A DNA stretch of 23,410 nt. It comes from JALOOB01 sp964387985. Lineage in GTDB: Bacteria; Chloroflexota; Anaerolineae; CG2-30-64-16. Location of the stretch: positions 1 through 23,410 of the forward strand of contig CAYLZG010000058.1 in the NCBI GenBank assembly GCA_964387985.1, in the 5' to 3' direction. A model generated the notes under the pieces. That model saw nothing but the letters and a program-made list of their open reading frames with translations, searched no databases and was not told where the DNA came from. This document shows positions 14,621 to 23,410 of the stretch, piece after piece. The first letter of the stretch is position 1. Each line of letters opens with the position of its first letter. Both the position numbers and the translations under genes were made by a program.

Positions 14621-16096
14621 ATGACTCAAGCGCCCATCATGAAACCGGTCACGCGCGCGGATATCCGCAAGCTCGGCAAGAATCTGTACGAAGTTCCACA
14701 GGAGTTTCGACCGGATATGCGCGTCCCCGCGCATTTCTACGCGGATGAGGGATTCTTGTCGGCCGCCCTGGCCGATCGCTCGCTGGAACAACTGGTGAAC
14801 ACCGCGACCCTGCCAGGAATCGTCGGGCAGGCCATGGCCATGCCGGATATCCACCAGGGATACGGGTTCCCTATCGGCGGCGTAGCCGCAACCGCCCTGC
14901 CTCAGGGCGTGGTTTCACCGGGTGGCGTCGGTTACGACATCAACTGTGGGGTGCGCCTGCTCGCCACGGTCCTGCTTGTGGACGACGTCCGGCCGCATCT
15001 GCCCAGGCTCGCAGACGCGCTGTACCGGCACCTGCCGAGCGGTGTTGGCGTCAAGGGACATCTGCACACCAATAAGAGCGAGCTGGACGCGATCCTGGCC
15101 GGCGGCAGCCGCTGGACCCACCGCGAAGGCTTCGCCCGGTCCGAGGATGTGGCGCACACCGAAGAGGGCGGCTGCATGGCCGGCGCAGACCCCGGCAAGG
15201 TCAGCAAGGCGGCCAAAGAGCGCGGGCTGGGACAGGTTGGTACGCTCGGCTCAGGCAACCATTTTGCAGAGATCGACGAAGTCACCGAGATCTTCGACAA
15301 AGAAGCTGCGGAGGCATTTGGCCTGTACAAGGGTCACGTTGTCTTGCAGATCCATTGTGGCAGTCGCGGGCTGGGCCACCAGGTGGCGACCGACTACATC
15401 GAGATATTTCAGCGCGCCGTGAGGCGATACGGCTACGACTTGCCCGACCGCCAGCTCGTGTGCGCGCCGCTCGATTCGCCCGAAGGACAGGATTATCTTG
15501 CGGCCATGAACGCGGCTGCCAATTACGCATGGGCCAACCGCCAGGTGCTGACCCACCACGCGCGCGAGGCTTTCGAGGAAGTGCTGGGCGGCAAGGTCAG
15601 GAACCACGACTTGAGATTGGTCTACGACGTGGCCCACAACATGGCCAAGATCGAAACGCACTCCGTGGCCGGAAAACAGCTCCGAGTATGCGTCCACCGC
15701 AAGGGCGCCACGCGGGCCTTTGGCCCGGGCCATCCCGATGTGCCCGAGGATTACCGTGCGGTCGGCCAGCCGGTGCTCGTACCCGGGAGCATGGGCACGG
15801 CGTCCTACGTGCTGGCCGGCACAGCCGAGGCGATGAAGCGGACCTTCGGCTCCTGCTGTCATGGCGCGGGCCGCACGCTCAGCCGTGCGGAAGCCAAACG
15901 CCAGGTGCGCGGCGAGAAATTGCGCGACGACCTGGAGCAGGGCGGCGTTATCGTTCGTGCAGGCAGCGCCGGAGCGTTGGCCGAAGAAGCACCACACGCC
16001 TACAAAGAAATCGATCGCGTCGTCGCCGTGGTGGAATCCGCCGGCATCGCCCGGATCGTTGCCAGGGTCCGGCCGCTCGCAGTCATCAAAGGTTAG
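14621..16096 (+). CDS. rtcB: RNA-splicing ligase RtcB
   Basis: RtcB joins RNA 2',3'-cyclic phosphate or 3'-phosphate ends to 5'-OH ends using GTP and Mn2+. Counting from the ATG at 14639 (485 residues), the metal and guanylate-binding residues are all present: D100, C103, H208 (GSGNHF), H239 (HCGSRG), H333 and H408 (SCCHGAGRT). The spacing nearly equals that of the Pyrococcus enzyme. HRKGATRAFGPGHP is the GTP-binding segment. The ATG at 14621 adds six residues. Neither start has a Shine-Dalgarno, and a strong palindrome lies directly upstream. No archease gene is seen. The stop overlaps the ribosome site of the next gene. Confidence 0.96.
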   Translation: MTQAPIMKPVTRADIRKLGKNLYEVPQEFRPDMRVPAHFYADEGFLSAALADRSLEQLVNTATLPGIVGQAMAMPDIHQGYGFPIGGVAATALPQGVVSPGGVGYDINCGVRLLATVLLVDDVRPHLPRLADALYRHLPSGVGVKGHLHTNKSELDAILAGGSRWTHREGFARSEDVAHTEEGGCMAGADPGKVSKAAKERGLGQVGTLGSGNHFAEIDEVTEIFDKEAAEAFGLYKGHVVLQIHCGSRGLGHQVATDYIEIFQRAVRRYGYDLPDRQLVCAPLDSPEGQDYLAAMNAAANYAWANRQVLTHHAREAFEEVLGGKVRNHDLRLVYDVAHNMAKIETHSVAGKQLRVCVHRKGATRAFGPGHPDVPEDYRAVGQPVLVPGSMGTASYVLAGTAEAMKRTFGSCCHGAGRTLSRAEAKRQVRGEKLRDDLEQGGVIVRAGSAGALAEEAPHAYKEIDRVVAVVESAGIARIVARVRPLAVIKG

Positions 16097-16105
16097 GGGG
16101 CATTT

Positions 16106-17581
16106 TTGCGCGTTCTCTTCGTCTCACAGGAAATCAGCTATGAACCACACGGCATCATGTTCCTGTCGGCTATGCTCAAGCAGGCAGGTCACGATGTCTC
16201 ATTGACCGTAGCGAATGTAGAGGACCCGGTCGCACATGCGGTGGCGTATCAGCCTGACATCCTGGCCTACAGCGTGTTGACCGGTTCGCAGCGCGGCTAC
16301 TTCAACCTGAACCAACGCATCCGGCAGGCGGTCAACCCGCTGCGCGAGTCGGCAGGCAAGCCGGGGGTCTTCTCGGTTTTCGGCGGGCCACATCCGACCT
16401 TCTTCCCCGAGATGATCAACGAGCCTGGCGTCGATGGCGTGTGCATCGGCGAGGGGGAAGGCGCGATGGTCGACCTGGCCAACGCATTGGCATCGCGCAA
16501 CGGCTCGTTCAAGACTGAAATCCCCAATTGGTGGTTCAACGTCGACGGCGAGATCATCAAGAACCCGGTGCGCCCGCTGATACACGAGCTGTCGGCACTG
16601 CCCCATCCCGATCGTGACCTTATCTACAGCGCACATCCGTATCACGGCCAGAGCAAGATCAAGTATTTCATGACCTCGCGCGGCTGCCCCTATTCGTGCA
16701 CTTATTGCTTCAATCATGCTTACTACCAGCTCTATAAGCGGGAAAAGCGGGGCCACCAGCGCGATGTCGATGAACTGATATCAGAAGTGCAAGCGGTGCG
16801 CAGCCGCTGGCCACTGGAGCTAGTCGTATTCATCGACGATCTGATGATCGTTTACAACGATTGGCTGGAGGAGTTTGCAGAGAAGTGGTCCACCAAGGTC
16901 GGACTGCCCTTCTTCTGCAATGTGCGGGCAGATCTCATTGTCCGTGACCCGCGGAAGGTGGAACTGCTGAAAAAGGCCGGTGCGGCAACGGTGAGCATGG
17001 GAATCGAAGCCGCGAACGATCGCATTCGCGTTGACCTGCTCAAACGCCGCATGACCCAAGAGGATATCATCACCTGCGGCCAGATGTTCCGCGCGGCAGG
17101 CATTCACATCCAGGCAACCAACATCCTGGGCATCCCGACCAGCACACTCGAGAACGACCTGGAAACCATGCGGCTCAATTCGGCCGCACGGGTCAGCTAT
17201 GCACATGGCTGGCTGTTCCAGCCGTACCCGGGGACCGAGCTGGGCCAATTCACCGAAGAAAACCACCTGATGGCCGGCACGCTGGACGACATCGGGGAGG
17301 TGGCGTGGGATCATTCGATCCTTGTATTCCCAAGCGAAGACGACAGGCGGCAGCGAGAGCACTTTCAGCGGCTGTTCGCCCTGGGCGTGGAGTTTCCACG
17401 GCTGGAAGGCCTCATCCTGAAGCTGATCAAGCTGCCGCACAACAAGCTGGTGGACACGGTTTTCTGGTGGTTCCACAAGCTGCACAAGGGGTTTGCGATC
17501 TACTTTCGCGTCTACCCCTTCCGACCCGGACCGGTCGAACTGGTCAAGACAGCACTGCACTTCATGAGAATCAAGTCCTGA
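16106..17581 (+). CDS. B12-binding-domain radical SAM protein 1
   Basis: A 491-residue protein. Its N-terminal Rossmann-like domain (about 1-135) is of the cobalamin-binding type, marked by GGPHPTFFPE near 93-102. The usual His-ligand motif DxHxxG is not evident. The radical SAM core has C194, C198 and C201 (GCPYSCTYC). The C-terminal region has a hydrophobic/aromatic stretch (about 440-475). Enzymes of this architecture carry out methylations, ring formation or other C-C chemistry on lipids or natural products; the substrate here is not deducible. The TTG start has AGGGGG 5 bases upstream, which overlaps the rtcB stop, so coupling is likely. It is the first of four such genes. Confidence 0.9.
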   Translation: MRVLFVSQEISYEPHGIMFLSAMLKQAGHDVSLTVANVEDPVAHAVAYQPDILAYSVLTGSQRGYFNLNQRIRQAVNPLRESAGKPGVFSVFGGPHPTFFPEMINEPGVDGVCIGEGEGAMVDLANALASRNGSFKTEIPNWWFNVDGEIIKNPVRPLIHELSALPHPDRDLIYSAHPYHGQSKIKYFMTSRGCPYSCTYCFNHAYYQLYKREKRGHQRDVDELISEVQAVRSRWPLELVVFIDDLMIVYNDWLEEFAEKWSTKVGLPFFCNVRADLIVRDPRKVELLKKAGAATVSMGIEAANDRIRVDLLKRRMTQEDIITCGQMFRAAGIHIQATNILGIPTSTLENDLETMRLNSAARVSYAHGWLFQPYPGTELGQFTEENHLMAGTLDDIGEVAWDHSILVFPSEDDRRQREHFQRLFALGVEFPRLEGLILKLIKLPHNKLVDTVFWWFHKLHKGFAIYFRVYPFRPGPVELVKTALHFMRIKS

Positions 17582-17600
17582 TTGAGGATTGCAGATTGAA
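17580..17600. repeat. Three tandem heptamers (GATTGMR)
   Basis: GATTGAG, GATTGCA and GATTGAA follow each other without spacing, starting in the stop codon of radical SAM protein 1. It is a tiny repeat with no evident function. Confidence 0.45.
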
Positions 17601-17638
17601 GGTTAACGACTCGATCCACAATCCGCACGGAGGATCCC

Positions 17639-19135
17639 TTGCGAATAGCACTGATTAACCCGAAGTTCCGACTGCCCATCGACACGCGCACATCGCCGCA
17701 CCTGGCGCTGGCATACCTGGGCGCGGTGTCCGAACGCCGCGGTGACGAGGTACGCGTCTATGATGCCGACGTCGAGGAGCAGACACTGGTGGACTTCCTC
17801 CACGAGTTCAAGCCGCACCTGGCCGGCATCACAACCAACACGCCACAGGTGAAACAGGCGTGGCGCACGGCTGCGGCCATCAAACAGGAGATGGATATCC
17901 CGATCGTTCTCGGTGGCCCGCATCCCAGCGTGGTCTCCGAAGACCTGGATTTTGAGTCGATCCGCCAGCCCCAGGTTGACCTGGTCGTACGCGGCGAAGG
18001 CGAAGGCCCATGGATCGAGATCAGCAACATCGTAGACGCATTCCTGCGCGATCAACCTGAATTCACGACCCAAAAGCTGATGGATCCCGGCCTGGACCTG
18101 TTCCGCGACACGCGGGGCGCCAGCTATAAGACGTCCGATGGCCAGCTCCATCGCAACCCGGATGCTTCGCCCATTGCAGACCTGGACAGCCTGCCATGGC
18201 CTGCGTACCACCTGTTCAAGATGAACCGGTACACCAACCTGCAGCCGGCCACCGACGCGATCGATGGCGCCAAGAGCTTTTCAATCATGACCAGCCGCGG
18301 CTGCCCGTATCGCTGCACGTTCTGCTCGCAAAGCATCATGCCGATCAAGTGGCGGGCACGCTCTTCGGAGAATGTCATCGAGGAATGGCGCCATCTCGTC
18401 CGAGATCTCGGCGCGCTGGAAATCGGCGTGCTGGACGACAGCGCCAATATCCGCAAGAACCGGCTCATCGAGCTCGCGGACGCCTTGATCGCGGACAGGC
18501 TCAACCACGTGCCGTGGATCTTCGTCAACGGCATCCGCGCCAACCTGGCCGACTACGACATGCTGGTCAAGCTGAAACAGGCCGGCTTGAAGCGCACTGC
18601 ATTCGGTGTCGAGACCGGCGACGAGCAGATGATCATCAAGATCGACAAGCATGTCGACCACGACACCATCCGCCAGGCGTTCAAGAACGCCAAAGCTGCG
18701 GGCATCGAAACCATTGGCTTCTTCATCATCGGCCTGCCGGGCGACACGCGCCAGACGATGCAGAAAACGATCGATTTCGCGATCGAGCTGGACCCGATGA
18801 TTGCCAACTTCAGCATGATGACCCCCTACCCGGGCACCATCGTGTACGAGCAGGTGAAGCAGTCCGGCCGTTTCCTGGTGCAGGATTGGGAGGATTACGT
18901 TTTCTTCGACGCCAAGGCGCGCTACGAGATGGGCGAGCTGACCGCGGAGCTGATGGAAGAGATGTACCGCAAGGCGTACCGGCAGTTCTATTGGCGGCCC
19001 AAATACGTGCTTCGGGCGATGAGCCGCAAAGACTTCTGGCTCAAGTTCGGCCGCAATGCGCGCATGGCGTACCGCACCATCATACCCCGCAAGGAAAAAG
19101 CGCAGCTGCGCAAGGCGATGGAGTCTTCGCTCTAA
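17639..19135 (+). CDS. B12-binding-domain radical SAM protein 2
   Basis: A 498-residue protein with a cobalamin-binding-type N-terminal domain (GGPHPSVVSED near 92-102; RGEGEGP near 118-124) and a radical SAM core at C222, C226 and C229 (GCPYRCTFC). The C-terminal basic, aromatic tail (YWRPKYVLRAMSRKDFW) is typical of this subgroup. The TTG at 17639 is chosen because GGAGG lies 5 bases upstream and the protein then begins MRIALINPKF. It is a clear paralogue of protein 4: both have RYTNLQP, IMTSRGCPY, WRARS and TPYPGT at matching places. The substrate is unknown. A long open frame overlapping it in another phase is a shadow. Confidence 0.91.
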   Translation: MRIALINPKFRLPIDTRTSPHLALAYLGAVSERRGDEVRVYDADVEEQTLVDFLHEFKPHLAGITTNTPQVKQAWRTAAAIKQEMDIPIVLGGPHPSVVSEDLDFESIRQPQVDLVVRGEGEGPWIEISNIVDAFLRDQPEFTTQKLMDPGLDLFRDTRGASYKTSDGQLHRNPDASPIADLDSLPWPAYHLFKMNRYTNLQPATDAIDGAKSFSIMTSRGCPYRCTFCSQSIMPIKWRARSSENVIEEWRHLVRDLGALEIGVLDDSANIRKNRLIELADALIADRLNHVPWIFVNGIRANLADYDMLVKLKQAGLKRTAFGVETGDEQMIIKIDKHVDHDTIRQAFKNAKAAGIETIGFFIIGLPGDTRQTMQKTIDFAIELDPMIANFSMMTPYPGTIVYEQVKQSGRFLVQDWEDYVFFDAKARYEMGELTAELMEEMYRKAYRQFYWRPKYVLRAMSRKDFWLKFGRNARMAYRTIIPRKEKAQLRKAMESSL

Positions 19136-19182
19136 GCACCGGAACTCACCGGCAACGTCATCACCAAGGAGTCAAACCCTTC

Positions 19183-20523
19183 ATGCCCATTCGCAAGATC
19201 GTACTCATCCAGCCGCGCCGCGATGGCCGCTTCCTGGGCCGCGGCATCAGTGAGCCCTACACGCTCATGCGCCTGGCCTCTCTGGTCGATCCGGAGATCC
19301 CCGTCGAGATTTGGGATGGGGACCTGATGGAACTGCCCGTGCAACAACTCGGACCCCAGGACCTGGTGGGGATCAGCGCCAAGACGGTGATCATCGACCG
19401 CGCCAAGGCCCTGACCGCGCGGATCCAGAAGCAGGGATCCGCGGTCGTCATAGGCGGCACCCACGCGACCCTGGTCCCGGATGAGGTGGAGCCCTGGGCG
19501 GATGCGATCGTCGTCGGTGAAGGCTATCGCACCTGGCCGCAGATCATCCGCGATTTCGATAGCGGTACGCTCAAGAAGCGCTATACCGATGAGGAATGGG
19601 CGCCGCTTGATTCCGGGGTCGCCGTGCTCCAGGACCGTGTGTTGAAGCAGGTGAATGAGCACCGCAACTACTGGACGCCGTTCCTGGAGATCACGCGCGG
19701 CTGCCCGCGCAACTGCACCTTCTGCACGGCCGTCCGCGTGTCAGGCCAGAAGATGCGCCTGCGCCCGGTCGAAGAGGTGGTCGAGGAGATCGAACGCCGC
19801 AAGCTCAAGCGGTTCTTCCTCACCGATGACAACTTCGGCCTGAACTTTCGGCTCTTCCCGGAATATATGGAGCAGCTCTTCCGCGCGCTGGCCAAACTAC
19901 CGCTCCACGGCTGGACCTGCCAGGCCGAGCAGATGGTTGAAGAGTTTCCCGATCTGCTGGACCTTGCGCGGGAGGCCCACCTGGACAAGTTTCTCATCGG
20001 CTTCGAGTCGATCAACCCGGGCAACCGGAAGGAACTGGGCGGCAAGGCTCGGGGCGACATCGAGAAGACCCGGCGCGTCATCAAGAAGGTGCACGAGCAT
20101 GGCATCGGCGTGGTCGGGCTATTCGTGTTCGGATTCGACAGCGACACTCTGGAAACGTTCGAGGCCGGCTACGACTTCATTCGCACATCCGAGCTCGACG
20201 GCGTCAGCGCCACGGTCCTCACGCCGTTTCCGGGCACGGCCCAGCGCGCCAGCCTGCTGGCGGAAGGACGCATCCTCCCGCACGATACCTGGGAGCATTA
20301 CGACACCAACCATGTCACCTTCCAGCCAGCGCAGATGACCGTGGAGGAGCTCAAGACGGCTTACGACCGGCTGTGCCGGCGCATCTACCATCCGACCCTC
20401 TTGGCCCAACGCGGTTGGAACGCGCTGCGCCGCCATCCCGTCAGCAAGGTGGGTGCGCGCCTCTTCTCGAGCTTCAGCACCGACATCGGCTATCGCCGGG
20501 AGTACAGGCACCGGCTTGCTTAG
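19183..20523 (+). CDS. B12-binding-domain radical SAM protein 3
   Basis: A 446-residue protein, the most divergent of the four. The N-terminal B12-binding-type domain contains GGTHATLVPDEV near 91-102 and VVGEGYRTW near 110-118. The radical SAM motif is C174, C178 and C181 (GCPRNCTFC). FLTDDNFGLNFRLF and LIGFESINP are typical later motifs of the core. The ATG at 19183 has AAGGAG 11 bases upstream, a rather long spacing. The reading frame stays open for 329 codons further upstream, but that part overlaps protein 2 and has no radical SAM-like content. It lies 47 bases after protein 2 in the same direction. The substrate is unknown. Confidence 0.9.
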   Translation: MPIRKIVLIQPRRDGRFLGRGISEPYTLMRLASLVDPEIPVEIWDGDLMELPVQQLGPQDLVGISAKTVIIDRAKALTARIQKQGSAVVIGGTHATLVPDEVEPWADAIVVGEGYRTWPQIIRDFDSGTLKKRYTDEEWAPLDSGVAVLQDRVLKQVNEHRNYWTPFLEITRGCPRNCTFCTAVRVSGQKMRLRPVEEVVEEIERRKLKRFFLTDDNFGLNFRLFPEYMEQLFRALAKLPLHGWTCQAEQMVEEFPDLLDLAREAHLDKFLIGFESINPGNRKELGGKARGDIEKTRRVIKKVHEHGIGVVGLFVFGFDSDTLETFEAGYDFIRTSELDGVSATVLTPFPGTAQRASLLAEGRILPHDTWEHYDTNHVTFQPAQMTVEELKTAYDRLCRRIYHPTLLAQRGWNALRRHPVSKVGARLFSSFSTDIGYRREYRHRLA

Positions 20524-20592
20524 GAACACGAGTGGACCTCAGGTGCCCGGCACTTGCGAAGTGAATGGCACCTCCGGGAGGGAAAGTATCAT

Positions 20593-22023
<1,431 letters not shown>

Positions 22024-22040
22024 AAACCGCAGCAACACAT

Positions 22041-22118
22041 GCGAAGCCGGCCTGCGACCACCGATTGGCGCCCCTCGAAGGGTCGGTGGCTCAAGTCCGC
22101 TACCGCGGGCGGCTTCGC
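22041..22118. repeat. Nested palindromic element, possible three-way-junction structure
   Basis: An outer perfect 9-bp stem (GCGAAGCCG at 22041-22049 with 22110-22118) encloses two helices. One is CCACCGA with TCGGTGG (22058-22064, 22083-22089), with an inner CCCT-CGA-AGGG hairpin. The other is a CCGC-TACC-GCGG hairpin (22097-22108). It lies between convergent genes and lacks a T-run on either side. It may be a dispersed repeat, a structured RNA or a two-way transcription block. The rest of 22024-22175 shows nothing else. Confidence 0.5.
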
Positions 22119-22175
22119 AATGGCAAGCGCAGTCTCAACTGCCGTCCACAGCACGTAACGCGAACCCGACCCTGC

Positions 22176-23410
22176 CTACTGGCTCTCCACCTCGCTCGGG
22201 TACACCCAATCGTAAAACAGGCCATCCAGGTTCTGTTCCGCGATCCGGTTCACCAGGTTGCGGAACTCCTCCGCCGTCGCGATCCTCCACTGGTGTTCCC
22301 GGTTCCACGTGCGCAGCAGCTCCCCGAATTTCACCTCGCCCATCTCTTCGCGCAGCTTGTCAAGAAACAGCGCGCCCTTGCCGTACACCACCGTCTCGTA
22401 GTCGTGCTTGTAGTCCCACACCGCCCGGCCGATAGGCTGATCCGCGTTGCGGCGCTTCAGGCTGTTGATAGGTATCTTCCAACGCAGGTCGCGCAAGCTT
22501 TGCGCCGACTCTTCGCCATACCGCTGCTGATAGTAGAAATACATCGAGTACTCTGCCAGGCCTTCGTCCAACCATGGGGTGCGCACCTGATCGCTGCCCA
22601 CCTGGTTGTACCACCATTGGTGCGCCACCTCATGTACGACCAGGTTCTCCAGGTCCTTCTGATACACGTTGTACACCTGGCTGCCGATCAGGCTGACCGA
22701 CGGGAACTCCATGCCCTTGAACGTGAGCGGCGCCTGAACCACCGCCATATCCCGATAAGGATACTGGCCAAACTGGTCGCTGTAAATCTGAAGCGCGCCC
22801 ACAGCATGATAGAGCGCGGCACGGGCTGCGTCTGCGTTGTCGCCGGTGAAGTAGGAGCGGACGCGCGTGCCCATCGACTCAGTTTCCAGGATTTCGAATT
22901 GCGGGCTGAGCAGGGCCGTAAACTCACGCGCCGGCCCGAGAACGTACTGGGCCGTCATCCAACCCGCGGTACTGGCCGTGCGCGTGATCTCCGTGCCGGT
23001 TGCGACGATGACCTGGTCAGACGGAAAGTCGAGCGCGACGCGGTAGAGCGCCGCGTCGTGGAAGCCCACATCGCCCTGCGGGTGCGGCACATCCAGTGCC
23101 CACGCATCGCCGCGCCTTGCAGCCAGGATGGGATAAAAGCTGGTGAGACTGGTGGTGTCTTCGTTGATGCCGAAGATCGTGTACTCACCGAGCTGGCTCA
23201 CATGCTCGAACTTGCCGCGAAAAGAGAGCCAGACGTGTGCGCGGCTGCCCTGCTTGAGCGGCTCAATCAATGCGACCTGCACCGCGGTCCGGCTTTCGAC
23301 CGGGCCGAAGTTCACCATAACACCATTCACGCGAGCGCCGGTCAGCTCCAGGTTGCCGCCGAAAAACTGCAGGTTCGGATAGGTCCGAAAGAAGAGATCT
23401 TGCATCGGCA
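22176..23410 (-). CDS. M1-family zinc metallopeptidase, 5' end outside the window
   Basis: At least 411 residues of an aminopeptidase-N-like protein. The zinc motif HEVAH with the downstream glutamate (DEGLAEY) is encoded at about 22550-22634. KGMEFPS replaces the usual GAMEN-type exopeptidase motif. GVYxKGA-like VVYGKGALFLDKLREEMG follows, as in M1 enzymes. The N-terminal beta-domain is partly present. The frame remains open to the window edge, and the internal ATG at 23405 falls within a conserved stretch, so the true start lies beyond. A secreted or lipoprotein location is common in such bacterial members but cannot be checked here. The specificity is unknown. Confidence 0.9.
   Translation of the reverse strand, partial: PMQDLFFRTYPNLQFFGGNLELTGARVNGVMVNFGPVESRTAVQVALIEPLKQGSRAHVWLSFRGKFEHVSQLGEYTIFGINEDTTSLTSFYPILAARRGDAWALDVPHPQGDVGFHDAALYRVALDFPSDQVIVATGTEITRTASTAGWMTAQYVLGPAREFTALLSPQFEILETESMGTRVRSYFTGDNADAARAALYHAVGALQIYSDQFGQYPYRDMAVVQAPLTFKGMEFPSVSLIGSQVYNVYQKDLENLVVHEVAHQWWYNQVGSDQVRTPWLDEGLAEYSMYFYYQQRYGEESAQSLRDLRWKIPINSLKRRNADQPIGRAVWDYKHDYETVVYGKGALFLDKLREEMGEVKFGELLRTWNREHQWRIATAEEFRNLVNRIAEQNLDGLFYDWVYPSEVESQ

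Noticed and set aside
18196..19182. Long open frame running into radical SAM protein 3, giving an apparent 775-residue protein
   Set aside because: The extra 329 codons overlap protein 2 in another phase and give Arg/Pro/His-rich sequence with no domain. A ribosome site precedes the ATG at 19183.
22041..22118. tRNA or tRNA-like gene
   Set aside because: GGCTCAAGTCC resembles a T-loop and the outer stem an acceptor, but no anticodon arm, D arm or normal 7+5 bp geometry can be drawn.

Overview
The window (about 23.4 kb, GC-rich, with two runs of Ns) looks like a scaffold from a draft or metagenome-assembled bacterial genome. Several features suggest a Chloroflexota (Anaerolineae/Caldilineae-like) organism: the gene families, a dnaN-recF pair without dnaA, a SufR-type regulator next to moaA, an archaeal-length RtcB, and B12-binding radical SAM genes in series. 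This assignment is inference; there is no rRNA to support it. Sigma70-type promoters are easy to recognise (TTGACA with TATAAT, TATAGT or TATGAT), as are Shine-Dalgarno sites. Three genes appear to use TTG starts.

Layout. 1-950: a radical SAM protein of the PflX family (+). 1044-2623: a lipoprotein HlyD-like adaptor (-), preceded by a possible 49-residue membrane peptide and a clear promoter. 2815-5211: dnaN and recF (+). 5240-8123: a minus-strand run read tetR, then a degenerate PEP-utilising-enzyme homologue, then rsmG. Both upstream genes are interrupted by N gaps whose stated lengths break the reading frame. 8305-8910: Mn-type superoxide dismutase (-) with its own promoter and terminator. 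9049-12325: a promoter, a very early intrinsic terminator, two TrkA-type RCK genes and metG (+).

12347-22023 is the most interesting part. It is a plus-strand run of a SufR-like Fe-S-sensing regulator, moaA (overlapping start), an A-type Fe-S carrier with an unusual CxxxCxxC tail, two strong palindromes, rtcB, and four consecutive B12-binding-domain radical SAM genes. Nearly every enzyme apart from RtcB needs or carries an Fe-S cluster, so an Fe-S-responsive regulon is a reasonable hypothesis. The product of the four radical SAM enzymes cannot be told from the sequence; no glycosyltransferase, lipid or peptide gene lies among them.

22041-22118 holds a nested palindromic element between convergent genes. 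22176 to the window end is the 3' part of an M1-family metallopeptidase (-). I saw no rRNA, convincing tRNA, CRISPR array, transposase or phage gene.
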